NCBI RefSeq assembly: GCF_047238265.1
Contig: NZ_JBDFMM010000001.1
Coordinates: 2,232,001-2,296,000 of the forward strand
Reading direction: 5' to 3'
Length of the DNA: 64,000 nt
Origin: Paenibacillus_F sp047238265
GTDB taxonomy: Bacteria > Bacillota > Bacilli > Paenibacillales > NBRC-103111
Position numbers and translations under genes: made by a program. Positions 34,395 to 44,021 of this stretch are shown here, in pieces. Position 1 is the stretch's first letter. Each line of letters starts with the position of its first letter. The notes under the pieces were generated by a model that saw only the letters and a list, made by a program, of their open reading frames with translations, was not told where the DNA came from and did no database searches.

Positions 34395-35702
34395 TTGGAC
34401 AAGGCAGAAACTTGGTTTAAATTAAAAGAACGCCAGACGACGATCGGGACGGAAGTGCTGGCGGGATGTACGACGTTTATGACGATGGCGTTCGTCGTGA
34501 TCGTGAATCCCGGTATTTTAAGCGCATCGGGCATGGATTTTCATGCGGTTTTCATCGCGACGATCCTCACGACTATATTTTCGACCCTTATTATCGCACT
34601 GGCGGGCAACTACCCGATCGTCATAGCTCCGGGCATGGGCATCAATGCTTTCTTCGCCTTCGGCGTCGTCCAGGGAGCGGGGGTTTCCTGGCAGGTAGCG
34701 CTTGGCTCCGTATTTCTGGCCGGACTTCTGTTTATGCTGATTTCACTCAGCCGGCACGGCCGGCTGCTGATCGTATCCATTCCGGCTTCGTTAAAATACG
34801 CGATTACAGCGGGCACCGGATTGTTTATTTGTTTTGTAGGACTGCAAAATGCCAAGCTCATCGTCGCTTCACCGGATACGCTCGTCACCATCGGGAGTCT
34901 GCACGAGCCTGCGGCTCTATTGTCCGTTATCGGACTTGTGCTCACTCTGATCCTGATGTCGTACCGCGTCCGTGCGGCGCTTTTTATCGGTATGCTGCTG
35001 ACGGCTGCGATCGGCTGGCTGATGGGACTGCTGATTTTGCCGGATCACTGGTTCGCCTGGCCGGGCACGATGACGGGAACACTCATGCAGATGGACGTGA
35101 AAGGCGTATTCGAACAGGGATTGTTCGCCGTCACGTTTACGTTTCTGCTGATCTCGGTGTTCGATACGACCGGAACGCTTGTCAGCCTCGCCGAGCAGGC
35201 GGGACTGATGAAGAACGGCGTTTTTCCCCGTTCCAGAAGCGCGCTTATGGCGAATGCGGCCGGCGTTACGGCCGGCGCCGTAATGGGGACAAGCCCGGTG
35301 ACGACACTGATCGAGTCGGGCTCGGGAATAGCCGCAGGAGGCCGGACGGGCTTGACGGCGGTCGTCACGTGCGCGCTGCTGGCCGCCACGTCATTTCTGG
35401 CCCCGGTAGCGGAAACGCTGGCTAACCTGCCGTCTGTCACGGCACCCGCATTGATAGTGGTCGGTTATTATATGATCACCGATCTGCTGCATATCGACTG
35501 GAAAGATTTCGAGGAATCTTTCCCCGCTTTTCTCGTTCTCGTCACGATGCCGCTGACGTACAGTGTATCGACGAGCATCGGAATCGGATTTATTTTTTAC
35601 ATTATACTGAAGGCGGCCCGGGGAAGGTTCAAGGAAATCCATCCTGTGCTTTACGTGTTCGCTGCGCTGTTTATCGTGCAGATCGGATTTTTCCACGGCT
35701 GA
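34395..35702 (+). CDS. NCS2-family purine permease (PbuG/AzgA type)
   Basis: A 435-residue membrane protein with about 12-14 helices. The motifs EVLAGCTTFMTMAFVVIVNPGILSASG, APGMGINAFFAFGVV, FDTTGTLVSLAEQAG and GTSPVTTLIESGSGIAAGGRTG are those of the AzgA-like branch, which imports hypoxanthine, guanine or adenine with protons. The start is TTG at 34395 after AAGGACTGG. The particular purine cannot be decided from sequence. Confidence 0.9.
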   Translation: MDKAETWFKLKERQTTIGTEVLAGCTTFMTMAFVVIVNPGILSASGMDFHAVFIATILTTIFSTLIIALAGNYPIVIAPGMGINAFFAFGVVQGAGVSWQVALGSVFLAGLLFMLISLSRHGRLLIVSIPASLKYAITAGTGLFICFVGLQNAKLIVASPDTLVTIGSLHEPAALLSVIGLVLTLILMSYRVRAALFIGMLLTAAIGWLMGLLILPDHWFAWPGTMTGTLMQMDVKGVFEQGLFAVTFTFLLISVFDTTGTLVSLAEQAGLMKNGVFPRSRSALMANAAGVTAGAVMGTSPVTTLIESGSGIAAGGRTGLTAVVTCALLAATSFLAPVAETLANLPSVTAPALIVVGYYMITDLLHIDWKDFEESFPAFLVLVTMPLTYSVSTSIGIGFIFYIILKAARGRFKEIHPVLYVFAALFIVQIGFFHG

Positions 35703-35737
35703 ATCCACCGCCCAAACCGGATAACAAGGGTGATCGG

Positions 35738-36691
35738 ATGAAAGAAACTCATTTTCATTTAAACGAAGAGACGGATACGCCTGTCTTTGTGTTCCGCTGG
35801 GAGCCGGAACGGGACACTTCCCTACGGGGCGTCGTGCAAATTGCGCACGGTATGGCGGAACACGCGTTTCGCTACAAGCGGCTGGCGGAAAGGCTCACGG
35901 CCCGCGGTTATGTCGTCTACGCCAACGACCACAGGGGGCATGGACGGACGGCCGCCCATGTGAACGACCTGGGATACCCGGGTCCGGACGGATTTGCGGG
36001 CATGACGGACGATATGATCGATCTCGGAAGACGGATCCGGGAGGAGCGACAGGGCCTGCCTCTATACCTGGTCGGGCACAGCATGGGTTCTTTTCTTTCC
36101 CAGAAAGTGATGTACCGGGCTCCGCAGCTTTATGATGGTGTGGCCCTGATCGGGACGAACGGACCGAAAGGCGCGATTCTGAAAGCGGGTATCCTGCTGG
36201 CCAAAATGCTCGTCGCCCGCAGCGGTGACCGCTCCCGCAGCACTTTTCTGAGCCATACGGCGCTCGGCAGCTTTAACCGTCCCTTCCGCCCGAACCGGAC
36301 GGAGTTCGACTGGCTGAGCACCGACGATGCGGAAGTCGATAAATTCGTAAAAGATCCGCTTTGCGGGTTTGTTTGCACAACCGGATTTTTTAAAGATTTT
36401 TTTATCCATCTTTCCGATATTCATCAGAAACGTCATATGCGTAGCATTCCGAAGGACCTTCCTGTTCTGCTTCTGGCGGGTGATAAAGATCCGGTCGGGG
36501 GACAGGGCAAAGGCGTAAGACGTCTTGCCGCCTTGTACCGCAAACTGGGGCTGGAGCAGGTGGACTGCAAGCTGTACGAAAACAAACGTCACGAAATTTT
36601 GAACGAAGTGAACCGTGAAGAAGTGATGGAAGACCTGATAGGCTGGCTGGATGTTTCCCTCGGCGTGAGCAAAGCGCCCGCCGCCTTTTGA
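35738..36691 (+). CDS. Serine hydrolase, monoacylglycerol-lipase-like (Hydrolase_4)
   Basis: A 317-residue alpha/beta hydrolase. It has the IAHGMAEHAFRYKRLAERL oxyanion segment, ANDHRGHGRT, the nucleophile elbow VGHSMGSF, an acid in LLAGDKDPVGG and a catalytic His in ENKRHEILNE. These are the marks of the serine aminopeptidase S33/monoacylglycerol lipase group. No signal peptide, so probably a cytoplasmic esterase or lysophospholipase. It is a separate protein from the hydrolase in the sulfate operon. Confidence 0.87.
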   Translation: MKETHFHLNEETDTPVFVFRWEPERDTSLRGVVQIAHGMAEHAFRYKRLAERLTARGYVVYANDHRGHGRTAAHVNDLGYPGPDGFAGMTDDMIDLGRRIREERQGLPLYLVGHSMGSFLSQKVMYRAPQLYDGVALIGTNGPKGAILKAGILLAKMLVARSGDRSRSTFLSHTALGSFNRPFRPNRTEFDWLSTDDAEVDKFVKDPLCGFVCTTGFFKDFFIHLSDIHQKRHMRSIPKDLPVLLLAGDKDPVGGQGKGVRRLAALYRKLGLEQVDCKLYENKRHEILNEVNREEVMEDLIGWLDVSLGVSKAPAAF

Positions 36692-36703
36692 ACGATGAGA
36701 CCG

Positions 36704-36727
36704 GACCGCGAAAGCGGTCTTTTTTTA
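36704..36727 (+). terminator. Terminator
   Basis: GACCGC-GAAA-GCGGTC hairpin with a stable GNRA-type loop and eight T residues. Confidence 0.88.
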
Positions 36728-36816
36728 TGCGCTGCCGTGAACGTAGTATTAGGGCTTAACAAAAATACCAAATAAAGGTATTATGGAAGCATCTGAGCGG
36801 GAGTGTGATTTTCATA

Positions 36817-37308
36817 ATGGTGACAAGCACAATAGCGGGTCTGCTTATATTAGGGTTCGTGGCCTGGAAGTCGTATCAAGCGCGGCAGGCGTTTAAGAAG
36901 ATAGGGATTGTGGTGGCAAAGGGACCGTTCTATCCGCTCGAGTTCTGGATTGCCGCCGCGGGTATGATTCTTCTTTTTTACCTGTTCGGTAAGGAGAGTT
37001 TGTGGTTTGCCGCATTATCCGGTTTTATGTTTTATCTCGATTGGCTGAAACGTTTTTATTTGGGGACGGAGGGGCTGAAGGCCGGGACGAAATTTTACGA
37101 GCGCAGCCGGTTGACCACGTATGAAGTTGCGGAAGGAAACGGCCCCGTGATCGATATTATCGTAGCGGGCTCCATGGACCCTGTCCGGCTGTCCTGCAAG
37201 GAGCGGGATTTTGCCATCCTGAAGGAGCAGATCGTCCGGTATTTCGAAGAGAGGCCGGATGGCCCTCGGACGTCGGACACGGGAAATGGAAAGATTTCCG
37301 CGGTGTGA
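36817..37308 (+). CDS. Unknown small membrane protein
   Basis: About 163 residues: two or three N-terminal membrane helices (about 5-20, 45-62 and 65-80) followed by a soluble C-terminal region of ~85 residues that resembles a PH-like fold (GTKFYERSRLTTYEV, PVRLSCKERDFAILKEQIV). I recognise no named family. GGGAG precedes a GTG at 36805 by one base and the ATG at 36817 by 13 bases, so the start is uncertain. Confidence 0.6.
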   Translation: MVTSTIAGLLILGFVAWKSYQARQAFKKIGIVVAKGPFYPLEFWIAAAGMILLFYLFGKESLWFAALSGFMFYLDWLKRFYLGTEGLKAGTKFYERSRLTTYEVAEGNGPVIDIIVAGSMDPVRLSCKERDFAILKEQIVRYFEERPDGPRTSDTGNGKISAV

Positions 37309-37368
37309 GACGTAAAGTATGTAGATGCAAGGGTAAGTATGTAAGTATGTAAGGATACAGCGGATATG

Positions 37369-37425
37369 AAAAAAACGTCCTGCAGTTGACCGGTCAACCG
37401 GGGTCGCTGCAGGACGTTTGTTTTT
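37369..37425. terminator. Strong bidirectional terminator between convergent genes
   Basis: AAACGTCCTGCAG and CTGCAGGACGTTT form a 13-pair stem with a T run on each strand. The loop itself holds the palindrome TTGACCGGTCAA. Just upstream (37316-37352) GTAAGTAT is repeated in tandem. Confidence 0.92.
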
Positions 37426-37453
37426 ATGGAAGGGCGTTGTTTGCTGCCTTAAG

Positions 37454-38920
37454 TCAGTAAAGGCCGAGCGAGATATATTTGATCTCCACATATTCTTCGA
37501 TCCCGTATTTGCCGCCTTCCCGGCCGAGGCCGCTTTCTTTCATGCCGCCGAACGGGGCCTGGGCGGAAGAAGGCAGGCCGTCGTTTACGCCGACGATGCC
37601 GTACTGCAGTCGCTCCGCAAGGCGGATGGCATGGTTGATATTCGAAGTGAACACGTAGGACGCGAGCCCGTAAGGAGAATCGTTCGCCTGCCGGACGGCA
37701 TCGTCCGGATCGGTAAATTCGACGATCGGAGCCACGGGCCCGAACGTCTCTTCCTTCATGATCAGCATGGAGCTGTCTACGCCCGTAAGCAGCGTCGGCT
37801 CGAAAAAGTATCCGGCATGCCGAGGCACTTCCTTCCGGCTGCCGCCCGTAATGACGGTTGCTCCCCGTTCGACGGCGTCCGTCACGTGCTTTTGAATTTT
37901 GTTCAGCCCGTCTTCGTCGATGACGGGCCCTATGGCGGAGTCCGGGTCCATGCCGTCACCGACTTTGAGGGCCCGGATTTTGTCCGCCAGCAGGTTCTCG
38001 AACGCCGCACGGATGCCTTTCTGCACATAAATCCGGTTGGCGCAGACACAGGTTTGACCGGCATTACGGAACTTCGACAGCAGGGTTTGCTCGGCGGCCA
38101 GCTCTACGTCTGCATCGTCCAGCACGATAACGGGGGCGTGGCCGCCCAGCTCCAGCGATATTTTCTTCATCGTATCGGCGGAAGCGCGCATAATGTGCTT
38201 GCCGACCTCCGTCGAGCCGGTGAACGTCACTTTCGCTACCCGGGGGTCCGCAAACAGCGTGTCGCCGATCACGGAGGCTTCGCCTGTCACGATGTTGAGT
38301 ACCCCGGCGGGTATGCCCGCTTCTTCGGCCAGCTTGGCCATATACAGCGCCGTCAACGGCGTCTGCTCCGCCGGCTTGACGATGCAGGTGCAGCCTGCCG
38401 CGAGCGCCGGGCCTACCTTGCGCGTAATCATGGCGGCGGGGAAGTTCCAGGGCGTGATCGCCGCCACGACACCGACTGGCTGACGCAGGACAAACATCCG
38501 TTTGCCGGAAGTGGTGGCCGGGATGATATCCCCGTACAGCCGCTTCGCTTCCTCGGCATACCAGGAGATGAAGCTGGCGGCATAGGCGATCTCGCCTTTG
38601 GCTTCGGCCAGCGGCTTGCCCTGTTCCGCCGTCATCGTCTTCGCCAGCCCTTCCTGATGGCTCATCATCAGGTGATACCAGCGCATCAGGATATCCGAAC
38701 GCTCGTAAGCGGATAAGGTGCTCCACGTTTGAAAAGCGTTATGGGCCGCCTCGATAGCGGCCTTCGTTTCGGCAGCGCCCGAATCCGGTACGGTCGCCAT
38801 TTCCCGCAAAGTGGAAGGGTTAACGACGGGGATCGTTCTGCCGCTTTCCGATTGAATCCATCGGCCGTTCACGTAGTTGAGCCATTGTTCGGAAGCAGTG
38901 CCGGAAGTCGTTGTAGTCAT
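37454..38920 (-). CDS. NAD(P)-dependent aldehyde dehydrogenase, succinate-semialdehyde type
   Basis: A 488-residue aldehyde dehydrogenase. The Rossmann segment is FTGSTEVGKHIM, the general base Glu is in LELGGHAP, and the catalytic Cys is in NAGQTCVCANR, where the second Cys is characteristic of GabD-like succinate-semialdehyde dehydrogenases. The ending GMKESGLGREGGKYGIEEYVEIKYI is also GabD-like. Probable reaction: succinate semialdehyde to succinate. AAGGAGGAG lies before the ATG at 38920. No GABA transaminase is nearby, so the pathway context is not confirmed. Confidence 0.87.
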   Translation of the reverse strand: MTTTTSGTASEQWLNYVNGRWIQSESGRTIPVVNPSTLREMATVPDSGAAETKAAIEAAHNAFQTWSTLSAYERSDILMRWYHLMMSHQEGLAKTMTAEQGKPLAEAKGEIAYAASFISWYAEEAKRLYGDIIPATTSGKRMFVLRQPVGVVAAITPWNFPAAMITRKVGPALAAGCTCIVKPAEQTPLTALYMAKLAEEAGIPAGVLNIVTGEASVIGDTLFADPRVAKVTFTGSTEVGKHIMRASADTMKKISLELGGHAPVIVLDDADVELAAEQTLLSKFRNAGQTCVCANRIYVQKGIRAAFENLLADKIRALKVGDGMDPDSAIGPVIDEDGLNKIQKHVTDAVERGATVITGGSRKEVPRHAGYFFEPTLLTGVDSSMLIMKEETFGPVAPIVEFTDPDDAVRQANDSPYGLASYVFTSNINHAIRLAERLQYGIVGVNDGLPSSAQAPFGGMKESGLGREGGKYGIEEYVEIKYISLGLY

Positions 38921-39392
38921 GAAGAATCTCCTCCTTTTGATACAAAACAAGCTTATAAAGTAAAAAAGGCGTCAGGACGCCCTATCTGAAAAGCGGCACC
39001 CGGAATAAATGCCGGGCAAATGAACGGATACGGGCCGGCTCCTATGTTCACGGACCGGTATCCTTATTTATTATACTCCTTCCGGAAGCCGTTCGCACAC
39101 CGGCCATCCCCCGTGCCCTGTCTCATCGTTTTGGCAGGTTTACAAGGAAAGACAGCCCGCGCAAAAGGCCTCTTTTTAAATCAGGCCCCGGAATAGGGAG
39201 CGAAAGCTCTCCGTTCTTTTTGTTTACGGGGTATCACCGTCAGCCAAAACGGGTATCTATGAAAAGAGGCTTTTACCGGAACCGGTGCGGCATCCGCAAG
39301 CAAAGGCAGCAATAATCGTTTGCCGTACGGGAACGGTCTACACTCTTTTATCGGGAGGCCCAAGAAGAGTGAACGGAAGGAAGGGTGAGATC
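38921..39392. other. Divergent intergenic region
   Basis: About 470 bases between the aldehyde dehydrogenase and the fumarase/aspartase gene. A perfect short palindrome GGCGTC-AG-GACGCC lies near 38968-38981, close to the dehydrogenase, and a TTATACT -10-like box lies near 39070. No coding frame with a ribosome site and no known RNA motif is visible. Confidence 0.35.
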
Positions 39393-40814
39393 ATGACAGA
39401 ACAGCAACCATCCAACGGAAACGGGCAAAATACGAAGCAGCACCGCACTGCCGGCGATTCCCTGGGACAGGTTCAGGTCCCGGCTGATGCCTATTACGGA
39501 GCCCAGACTCAGCGTGCGGTGATGAATTTTCCGATCAGCGGCTACCGGTTGCCGAGGGAGTTTATTAAAGCCCAGGGCATTATTAAAGCATCGGCCGCGG
39601 CCGTACATAAAGATCTGGGCGAACTGGACGCCGGCATCGCGGATGCCATTCTGGCAGCGGCGGACGAGGTAATCGAAGGGCGCTGGGACAGCCAGTTTGT
39701 CGTCGACGCTTTTCAAGCCGGGGCGGGGACGTCGCAGAACATGAACGCCAACGAAGTGATCGCGAACGTTGCGCTGGAGAAGCTGGGGCTGGAACGCGAC
39801 CGCAAGGACAAGATCCATCCCAACGATCATGTGAACAAAGGGCAGTCGACGAACGACACGATCCCGACGGCGATCTGCATTTCCCTGCACGAATCTCTGG
39901 AGCGGAAGGTTCTGCCTGCGCTGGAAAAGCTGACGAACGAGCTCGCGAACAAATCGCGGGAATTCCATTCGGTCGTAAAATCGGGCCGCACCCATTTGCA
40001 GGATGCGGTTCCGCTTCGCCTGGGGCAGGAGTTCGAGGGTTACGCCGCCACGATCGGCGGGATGCGGAAACAGCTTGAAGGGGCCGCGGACGGTCTTCTG
40101 GAGCTGGGCATCGGCGGGAATGCCGTCGGCACGGGCGTGAACACCCACCCCGAATATGCGGCCCGGATGGTGGCCGAGATCGGACGCCGCACCGGCACGC
40201 CTTACCGGCAGGCTCCAAGCCGGTTCGCCTTTATGCAAAACCCGTCGGCGGCTCTCCGTGTAAGCGGACTGCTGCGGGATGCGGCTGTGCATCTCATTAA
40301 GCTGTCCAGCGATATCCGGCTGCTTAATTCCGGCCCGCAGACGGGGCTTGCCGAAATCCGGCTGCCTGCCGTGCAGCCCGGCTCTTCCATTATGCCGGGC
40401 AAGGTGAACCCGGTGCTGCCGGAGATGCTGTACATGGTCTGCTGCCAGGTAATCGGCAACGACACGGCCGTGCAGACGGCGATGATAGGCAGCCAGCTTG
40501 AAATCAACGTGATGATGCCGGTTATCGCCCATAATGTGTTGCAGTCGGCGCATATTTTGAGCACCGCGACGGAAGCGTTCTGCGATCGGTGCGTGAAAGG
40601 GATCGAAGCCGACGAGGAGCAGTGCCGCTACTGGATGGATCGCAGCCTGTCCCTGGTCACGATGCTGAATCCGGTTATCGGTTACGATAAGGCGGCCGAC
40701 ATTGCGAAGGAATCGCTCAAAACGCAAAAGCCGCTCCGTCAGCTCGTCGTCGAGAAGGGAATTTTAACCGAGGACGAGTGGGAGGAGATTGTGCGGGATA
40801 GTCTGTCCGACTGA
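39393..40814 (+). CDS. Class II fumarase/aspartase-superfamily lyase
   Basis: A 473-residue tetrameric-lyase-type protein. The three conserved regions are visible: SGRTHLQDAVP, HPNDHVNKGQSTNDTIPTAI and the signature GSSIMPGKVNP. The superfamily adds or removes water or ammonia across fumarate. Substrate choice between fumarate hydratase and aspartate ammonia-lyase is not clear by eye: GKVNP favours fumarase, while STNDTIPTAI is also seen in aspartases. The start at 39393 has GGAAGG nearby. It has a polar N-terminal extension of about 20 residues. Confidence 0.82.
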   Translation: MTEQQPSNGNGQNTKQHRTAGDSLGQVQVPADAYYGAQTQRAVMNFPISGYRLPREFIKAQGIIKASAAAVHKDLGELDAGIADAILAAADEVIEGRWDSQFVVDAFQAGAGTSQNMNANEVIANVALEKLGLERDRKDKIHPNDHVNKGQSTNDTIPTAICISLHESLERKVLPALEKLTNELANKSREFHSVVKSGRTHLQDAVPLRLGQEFEGYAATIGGMRKQLEGAADGLLELGIGGNAVGTGVNTHPEYAARMVAEIGRRTGTPYRQAPSRFAFMQNPSAALRVSGLLRDAAVHLIKLSSDIRLLNSGPQTGLAEIRLPAVQPGSSIMPGKVNPVLPEMLYMVCCQVIGNDTAVQTAMIGSQLEINVMMPVIAHNVLQSAHILSTATEAFCDRCVKGIEADEEQCRYWMDRSLSLVTMLNPVIGYDKAADIAKESLKTQKPLRQLVVEKGILTEDEWEEIVRDSLSD

Positions 40815-40865
40815 TCGCCAAGGACGATGCCCGATCAGATGTTCCGGCGGCCGTAGATCCAAGGC

Positions 40866-40917
40866 AAAAAAATCCCGGTTTGTGCCGCATCCTGCGTGCA
40901 CGAGCCGGGATTTTTCC
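40866..40917 (+). terminator. Terminator of the fumarase/aspartase gene
   Basis: AAAAATCCCGG and CCGGGATTTTT form a strong stem, with a second inner stem (TGTGC / GCGTGCA region) and T tract. Confidence 0.85.
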
Positions 40918-41272
40918 GGTTGAGGAACAAGCGGAAACAGACGGAGGAGAATCACCATCTTGTCCGGGCCGCGCATTCCCCCTCTTCTTCTGTATGTGTG
41001 AAGGTGAAAAGGCGGTTGTGCTGTAGCGTGATTGGCTGACCACGGTTATGTGACGCTTGACACCGCACGCCGGAAGCCGCAAGCTTCGCGCGGTGCGGAA
41101 AGGCGTGCTTTAATAAGGCACGTCAGGAAGCGGCGCGAGGGAATACGGACCGTCTCTTTTTATATAGCGAAGAAAAGGAAAATTAAGGTATAATATCCTC
41201 GATCTCCTTGTTCACTCTTTTGGAGCCGGATCGGGAATAAAAGCACGATTAAAGGTACGGGGGAGAGCTGGA
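40918..41272 (+). other. Intergenic region with probable promoter
   Basis: Roughly 350 bases. A perfect TATAAT lies at 41189-41194, preceded by GG but without a good -35, and probably starts the next gene. The segment 41060-41100 (GCACGCCGGAAGC through GCGCGGTGCGG) can fold into hairpins. No coding frame is supported. Confidence 0.35.
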
Positions 41273-41977
41273 ATGAAGCTGCGTTGGAAAAGGTGGGCAG
41301 CCGGCTTTGGAGCCGCGGCTGCCGCAGGGGGAATCTGGCTGGCCGCTTCGGATTACGAAGTGAGAAGAGAAGGAGCGGCCCGTAAAGTCAGCGCGGAGAA
41401 TGCGCCCGGTGCCGACGCGATTATCGTGCTCGGAGCGAAGGTACACCCGGACGGCCGGCTTTCGGATATGCTGAAAGACCGGATGATCACGGCAGCGGAG
41501 CTGTATGAGAGCGGGAAGGCGGATAAAATCCTCGTATCCGGCGATCATGGGACACTCGGCTACAACGAAGTAGGCGCGATGAAAGACTTCCTGCTGGAGC
41601 GGGGAATCGCGGAAGAGCATATTTTTATGGATCATGCCGGCTTTAACACGTATGAATCCATGTACCGGGCCAAGGCTATTTTTCAGATCCGAAGAGCCGT
41701 CGTCGTAAGCCAGGACTATCACTTGGCACGCGCGCTGTATGATGCGGAGGGACTTGGCATTGAAGCGTACGGCGTAGCGGCGGATCGTCAAGAATACCGG
41801 GGCATGACGAAGTTCAGGGCCCGGGAAATGGCCGCCAGAAGCAAAGATTTCGCTCTGATCCGGTTTTTCAAACCGCAGCCTACATACCTGGGGGATGTGA
41901 TTCCCATTACCGGGGACGGCCGGGCGACCAAAGATTCCTGGCTGACCGAGGAAACCGTGTGGCGCCCCAATGCCTAA
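41273..41977 (+). CDS. SanA/YdcF/ElyC-like (DUF218) membrane-anchored protein
   Basis: A 234-residue protein with an N-terminal membrane helix (about 8-25) and an extracytoplasmic DUF218 domain. Typical motifs are ADAIIVLGAKVHPDGRLSDML, KILVSGDHG, NTYESMYRA and VVSQDYHLARALY, which hold the conserved acidic and His residues. The SanA/ElyC group affects envelope integrity and peptidoglycan precursor metabolism; the reaction is unknown. GGGGGAG precedes the ATG. Confidence 0.87.
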   Translation: MKLRWKRWAAGFGAAAAAGGIWLAASDYEVRREGAARKVSAENAPGADAIIVLGAKVHPDGRLSDMLKDRMITAAELYESGKADKILVSGDHGTLGYNEVGAMKDFLLERGIAEEHIFMDHAGFNTYESMYRAKAIFQIRRAVVVSQDYHLARALYDAEGLGIEAYGVAADRQEYRGMTKFRAREMAARSKDFALIRFFKPQPTYLGDVIPITGDGRATKDSWLTEETVWRPNA

Positions 41978-42010
41978 GTGAACGGTGAAACGGACATACC
42001 GCATGAACAT

Positions 42011-42038
42011 GAAAAGCGCCTCTTGAGGGCGCTTTTTT
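42011..42038. terminator. Bidirectional terminator between convergent genes
   Basis: AAAAGCGCCTC / GAGGGCGCTTTT hairpin with T residues on both strands, directly after the stop codons of the convergent genes. Confidence 0.88.
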
Positions 42039-43913
42039 TCAGCGAATACCGCTGACCGGGGAAGCCGCGTCCGCCGAGGCCGTGCAGCCGTTAAGCGGGT
42101 CTTCCGGCTCGAACCAGATATGGCGGTAGTCGATATGACCGAAGGCGTTCAGCCGCAGCCCCCGTACGCTTTTGTGATAGGTGGTCTGCATTTTCCGGTG
42201 ATAAAGAAAATGGACCGCGGCGTCTTCCGTAAGAAGGGATTCAAGCTTGTCGAACAGGTCCAACCGCTTGCGGGGATCGGGCTCGGCAAGCAGTCCGGCG
42301 ACTCTCCGGTTCAGCTCCGCGCGCAGCGGGTCGTCAAACATGCGCCGGATAGATCCTTCCTCCTGCATAAACAGCTCCAGCAAAGAAAGCGTCTCGCTTT
42401 CGTCCAGGACGACTTCATACAGAACAAGATCGGCTTCACACATCACATCGGGTGTTAGGAGCTCATTGTGCTCATGCAGCACGACCTTGATATGAAGTCC
42501 CGCTTTGAGACAGCGTTTTACAATCCAATCGAAGTCTTCGACCGTTTTGCACGAATCCTTGCAGTGGAGCGTCAGCTCCGTTCCGGCATAGTCAGGGGAA
42601 TACGGGATACCGGCCGTGTCTCCTTCCTGCGTGTCCCGGTAAGGATCGCGGCCCATCTTCAAACTTTTATCGGGCAAAAAACTGGCGGCCGCCAGGGCGC
42701 GGCTCTCGCCAAGCTCTTCGACCATCGCGCATGCCCGGATTACGGACCGCACAAACCGGCGTAGGCCGGCGTCCTGCAAGGGACCCTCCTTGCGCCGGTT
42801 AAACGAGAGCAGCGCGCATCCCGACGAGATGCATTCCACCGCCTGCCAGTCCTGCTGAGGCTTGGAACCCGGAGCGTAAGGAGAACGCTGAACCATATTG
42901 CAGGCGTCCGTCATCACCACCAGTTCCGGATAATCCCGGAGCAGAATATGCTCGACGACATCAAGGAAAGGACGCCCCAGATAGTAGCGTTCATTGGCGT
43001 GCAGGAGGTACCCGTAGCCGGGACGGATCTCCAGCCGGAAAGGCCCCGTGCCGACCGGACAGGCGAAGTAAGCCGCGGGATCCGACTCGCAAAGCTCCCG
43101 GGGCAGGACCGCCGCGGACGGGGAGGTCAGACAGTGCGGGAACAGCACATGCGGCTTACTCAGCACGAACTGGATGGTCATCCGGCTCGGAACGCGAATC
43201 TGCCGGACATCTTCCAGCATCCAGCGCTGGGGCGAGAACACCCCGGGATCGAGCAGCCTCCGTAAGGAATATTCGGCATCGGCCGCCTCCAGCTCTCGGC
43301 CGTGGTGGAAGAGCACGCCTTTGCGCAGGTAGAACGTCCAGACCGTGCAGGTTTCATCCGACTCCCAGTGATGGGCGAGACTCGGGACGAAGTCGTCTGC
43401 GGCTCTGTCATACCGCACGATAGTGTCGAACAGCTGGCGGCTCAGATGCACATCATTGGCAAAGAGCAGGGCGGCCGGATCGAACGTCCGGTAAGTTTTG
43501 TTGATGGGCAGCCGCAGCACGTCGGCGTCCTGTTCCGTTTCCTTCGCCTTGTATCCGAAATAGCGGGACACATGCTGGAGCAGCTGTTCTTTCATCAGGA
43601 GCGTATCCGCATACTGGTGTATCCATTCGAAAGCCTGCTGAAACTGTTCCTTCTCCGCAAATTCGGCCGTTTGCTTCAGGAGCATTTCTTCCAGGGTATA
43701 ATGGAAGTGGAGCTCGGATTTGTTTCCGCGGCCGCGGCCGGGAACCCAGGTGATCCAGCCGGATTCGGACATCTTGCGGATCACGATTTTGACGTTGCGC
43801 ACGGTGCAGTGCAGGCGTTCGGCGAGTTCCTCCAGGGTGAGGGAGACGGGAAGCCCTTGGGGTACGGCGCTGTACGCCCGGCACAGTTCGAGATAATGAT
43901 GGGTGACCTGCAT
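42039..43913 (-). CDS. SgrR-type transcriptional regulator with solute-binding domain
   Basis: A 624-residue protein. Residues 1-115 form an SgrR_N winged helix (SLTLEELAERLHCTVRNVKIVIRKMSESGWITWVPGRGRGN). From about 150 to 520 it is a family 5 solute-binding (oligopeptide-type) domain: TYRTFDPAALLFANDVHLSRQLFDTIVRYD, then PVGTGPFRLE. No signal peptide is present, so it should sense a ligand in the cytoplasm and bind DNA. GGAAAGG precedes the ATG at 43913. The same frame is open far upstream but antisense to the SDR gene. It may regulate the divergent SDR. Confidence 0.87.
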   Translation of the reverse strand: MQVTHHYLELCRAYSAVPQGLPVSLTLEELAERLHCTVRNVKIVIRKMSESGWITWVPGRGRGNKSELHFHYTLEEMLLKQTAEFAEKEQFQQAFEWIHQYADTLLMKEQLLQHVSRYFGYKAKETEQDADVLRLPINKTYRTFDPAALLFANDVHLSRQLFDTIVRYDRAADDFVPSLAHHWESDETCTVWTFYLRKGVLFHHGRELEAADAEYSLRRLLDPGVFSPQRWMLEDVRQIRVPSRMTIQFVLSKPHVLFPHCLTSPSAAVLPRELCESDPAAYFACPVGTGPFRLEIRPGYGYLLHANERYYLGRPFLDVVEHILLRDYPELVVMTDACNMVQRSPYAPGSKPQQDWQAVECISSGCALLSFNRRKEGPLQDAGLRRFVRSVIRACAMVEELGESRALAAASFLPDKSLKMGRDPYRDTQEGDTAGIPYSPDYAGTELTLHCKDSCKTVEDFDWIVKRCLKAGLHIKVVLHEHNELLTPDVMCEADLVLYEVVLDESETLSLLELFMQEEGSIRRMFDDPLRAELNRRVAGLLAEPDPRKRLDLFDKLESLLTEDAAVHFLYHRKMQTTYHKSVRGLRLNAFGHIDYRHIWFEPEDPLNGCTASADAASPVSGIR

Positions 43914-44021
43914 CCCGATCCCGCCTTTCCTTGAGAATTTTCTCCTGATTATACAAGAAGCGGGTAAGGAGCGAAAGCGAACAAGCTCAAAAAATAAAGG
44001 AATACAAAGGAGGGTCCGTTT

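Noticed and set aside
37418..38716. Plus-strand open frame of 432 codons opposite the aldehyde dehydrogenase
   Set aside because: It is antisense to a clear dehydrogenase, crosses a strong terminator at its start and lacks a ribosome site.
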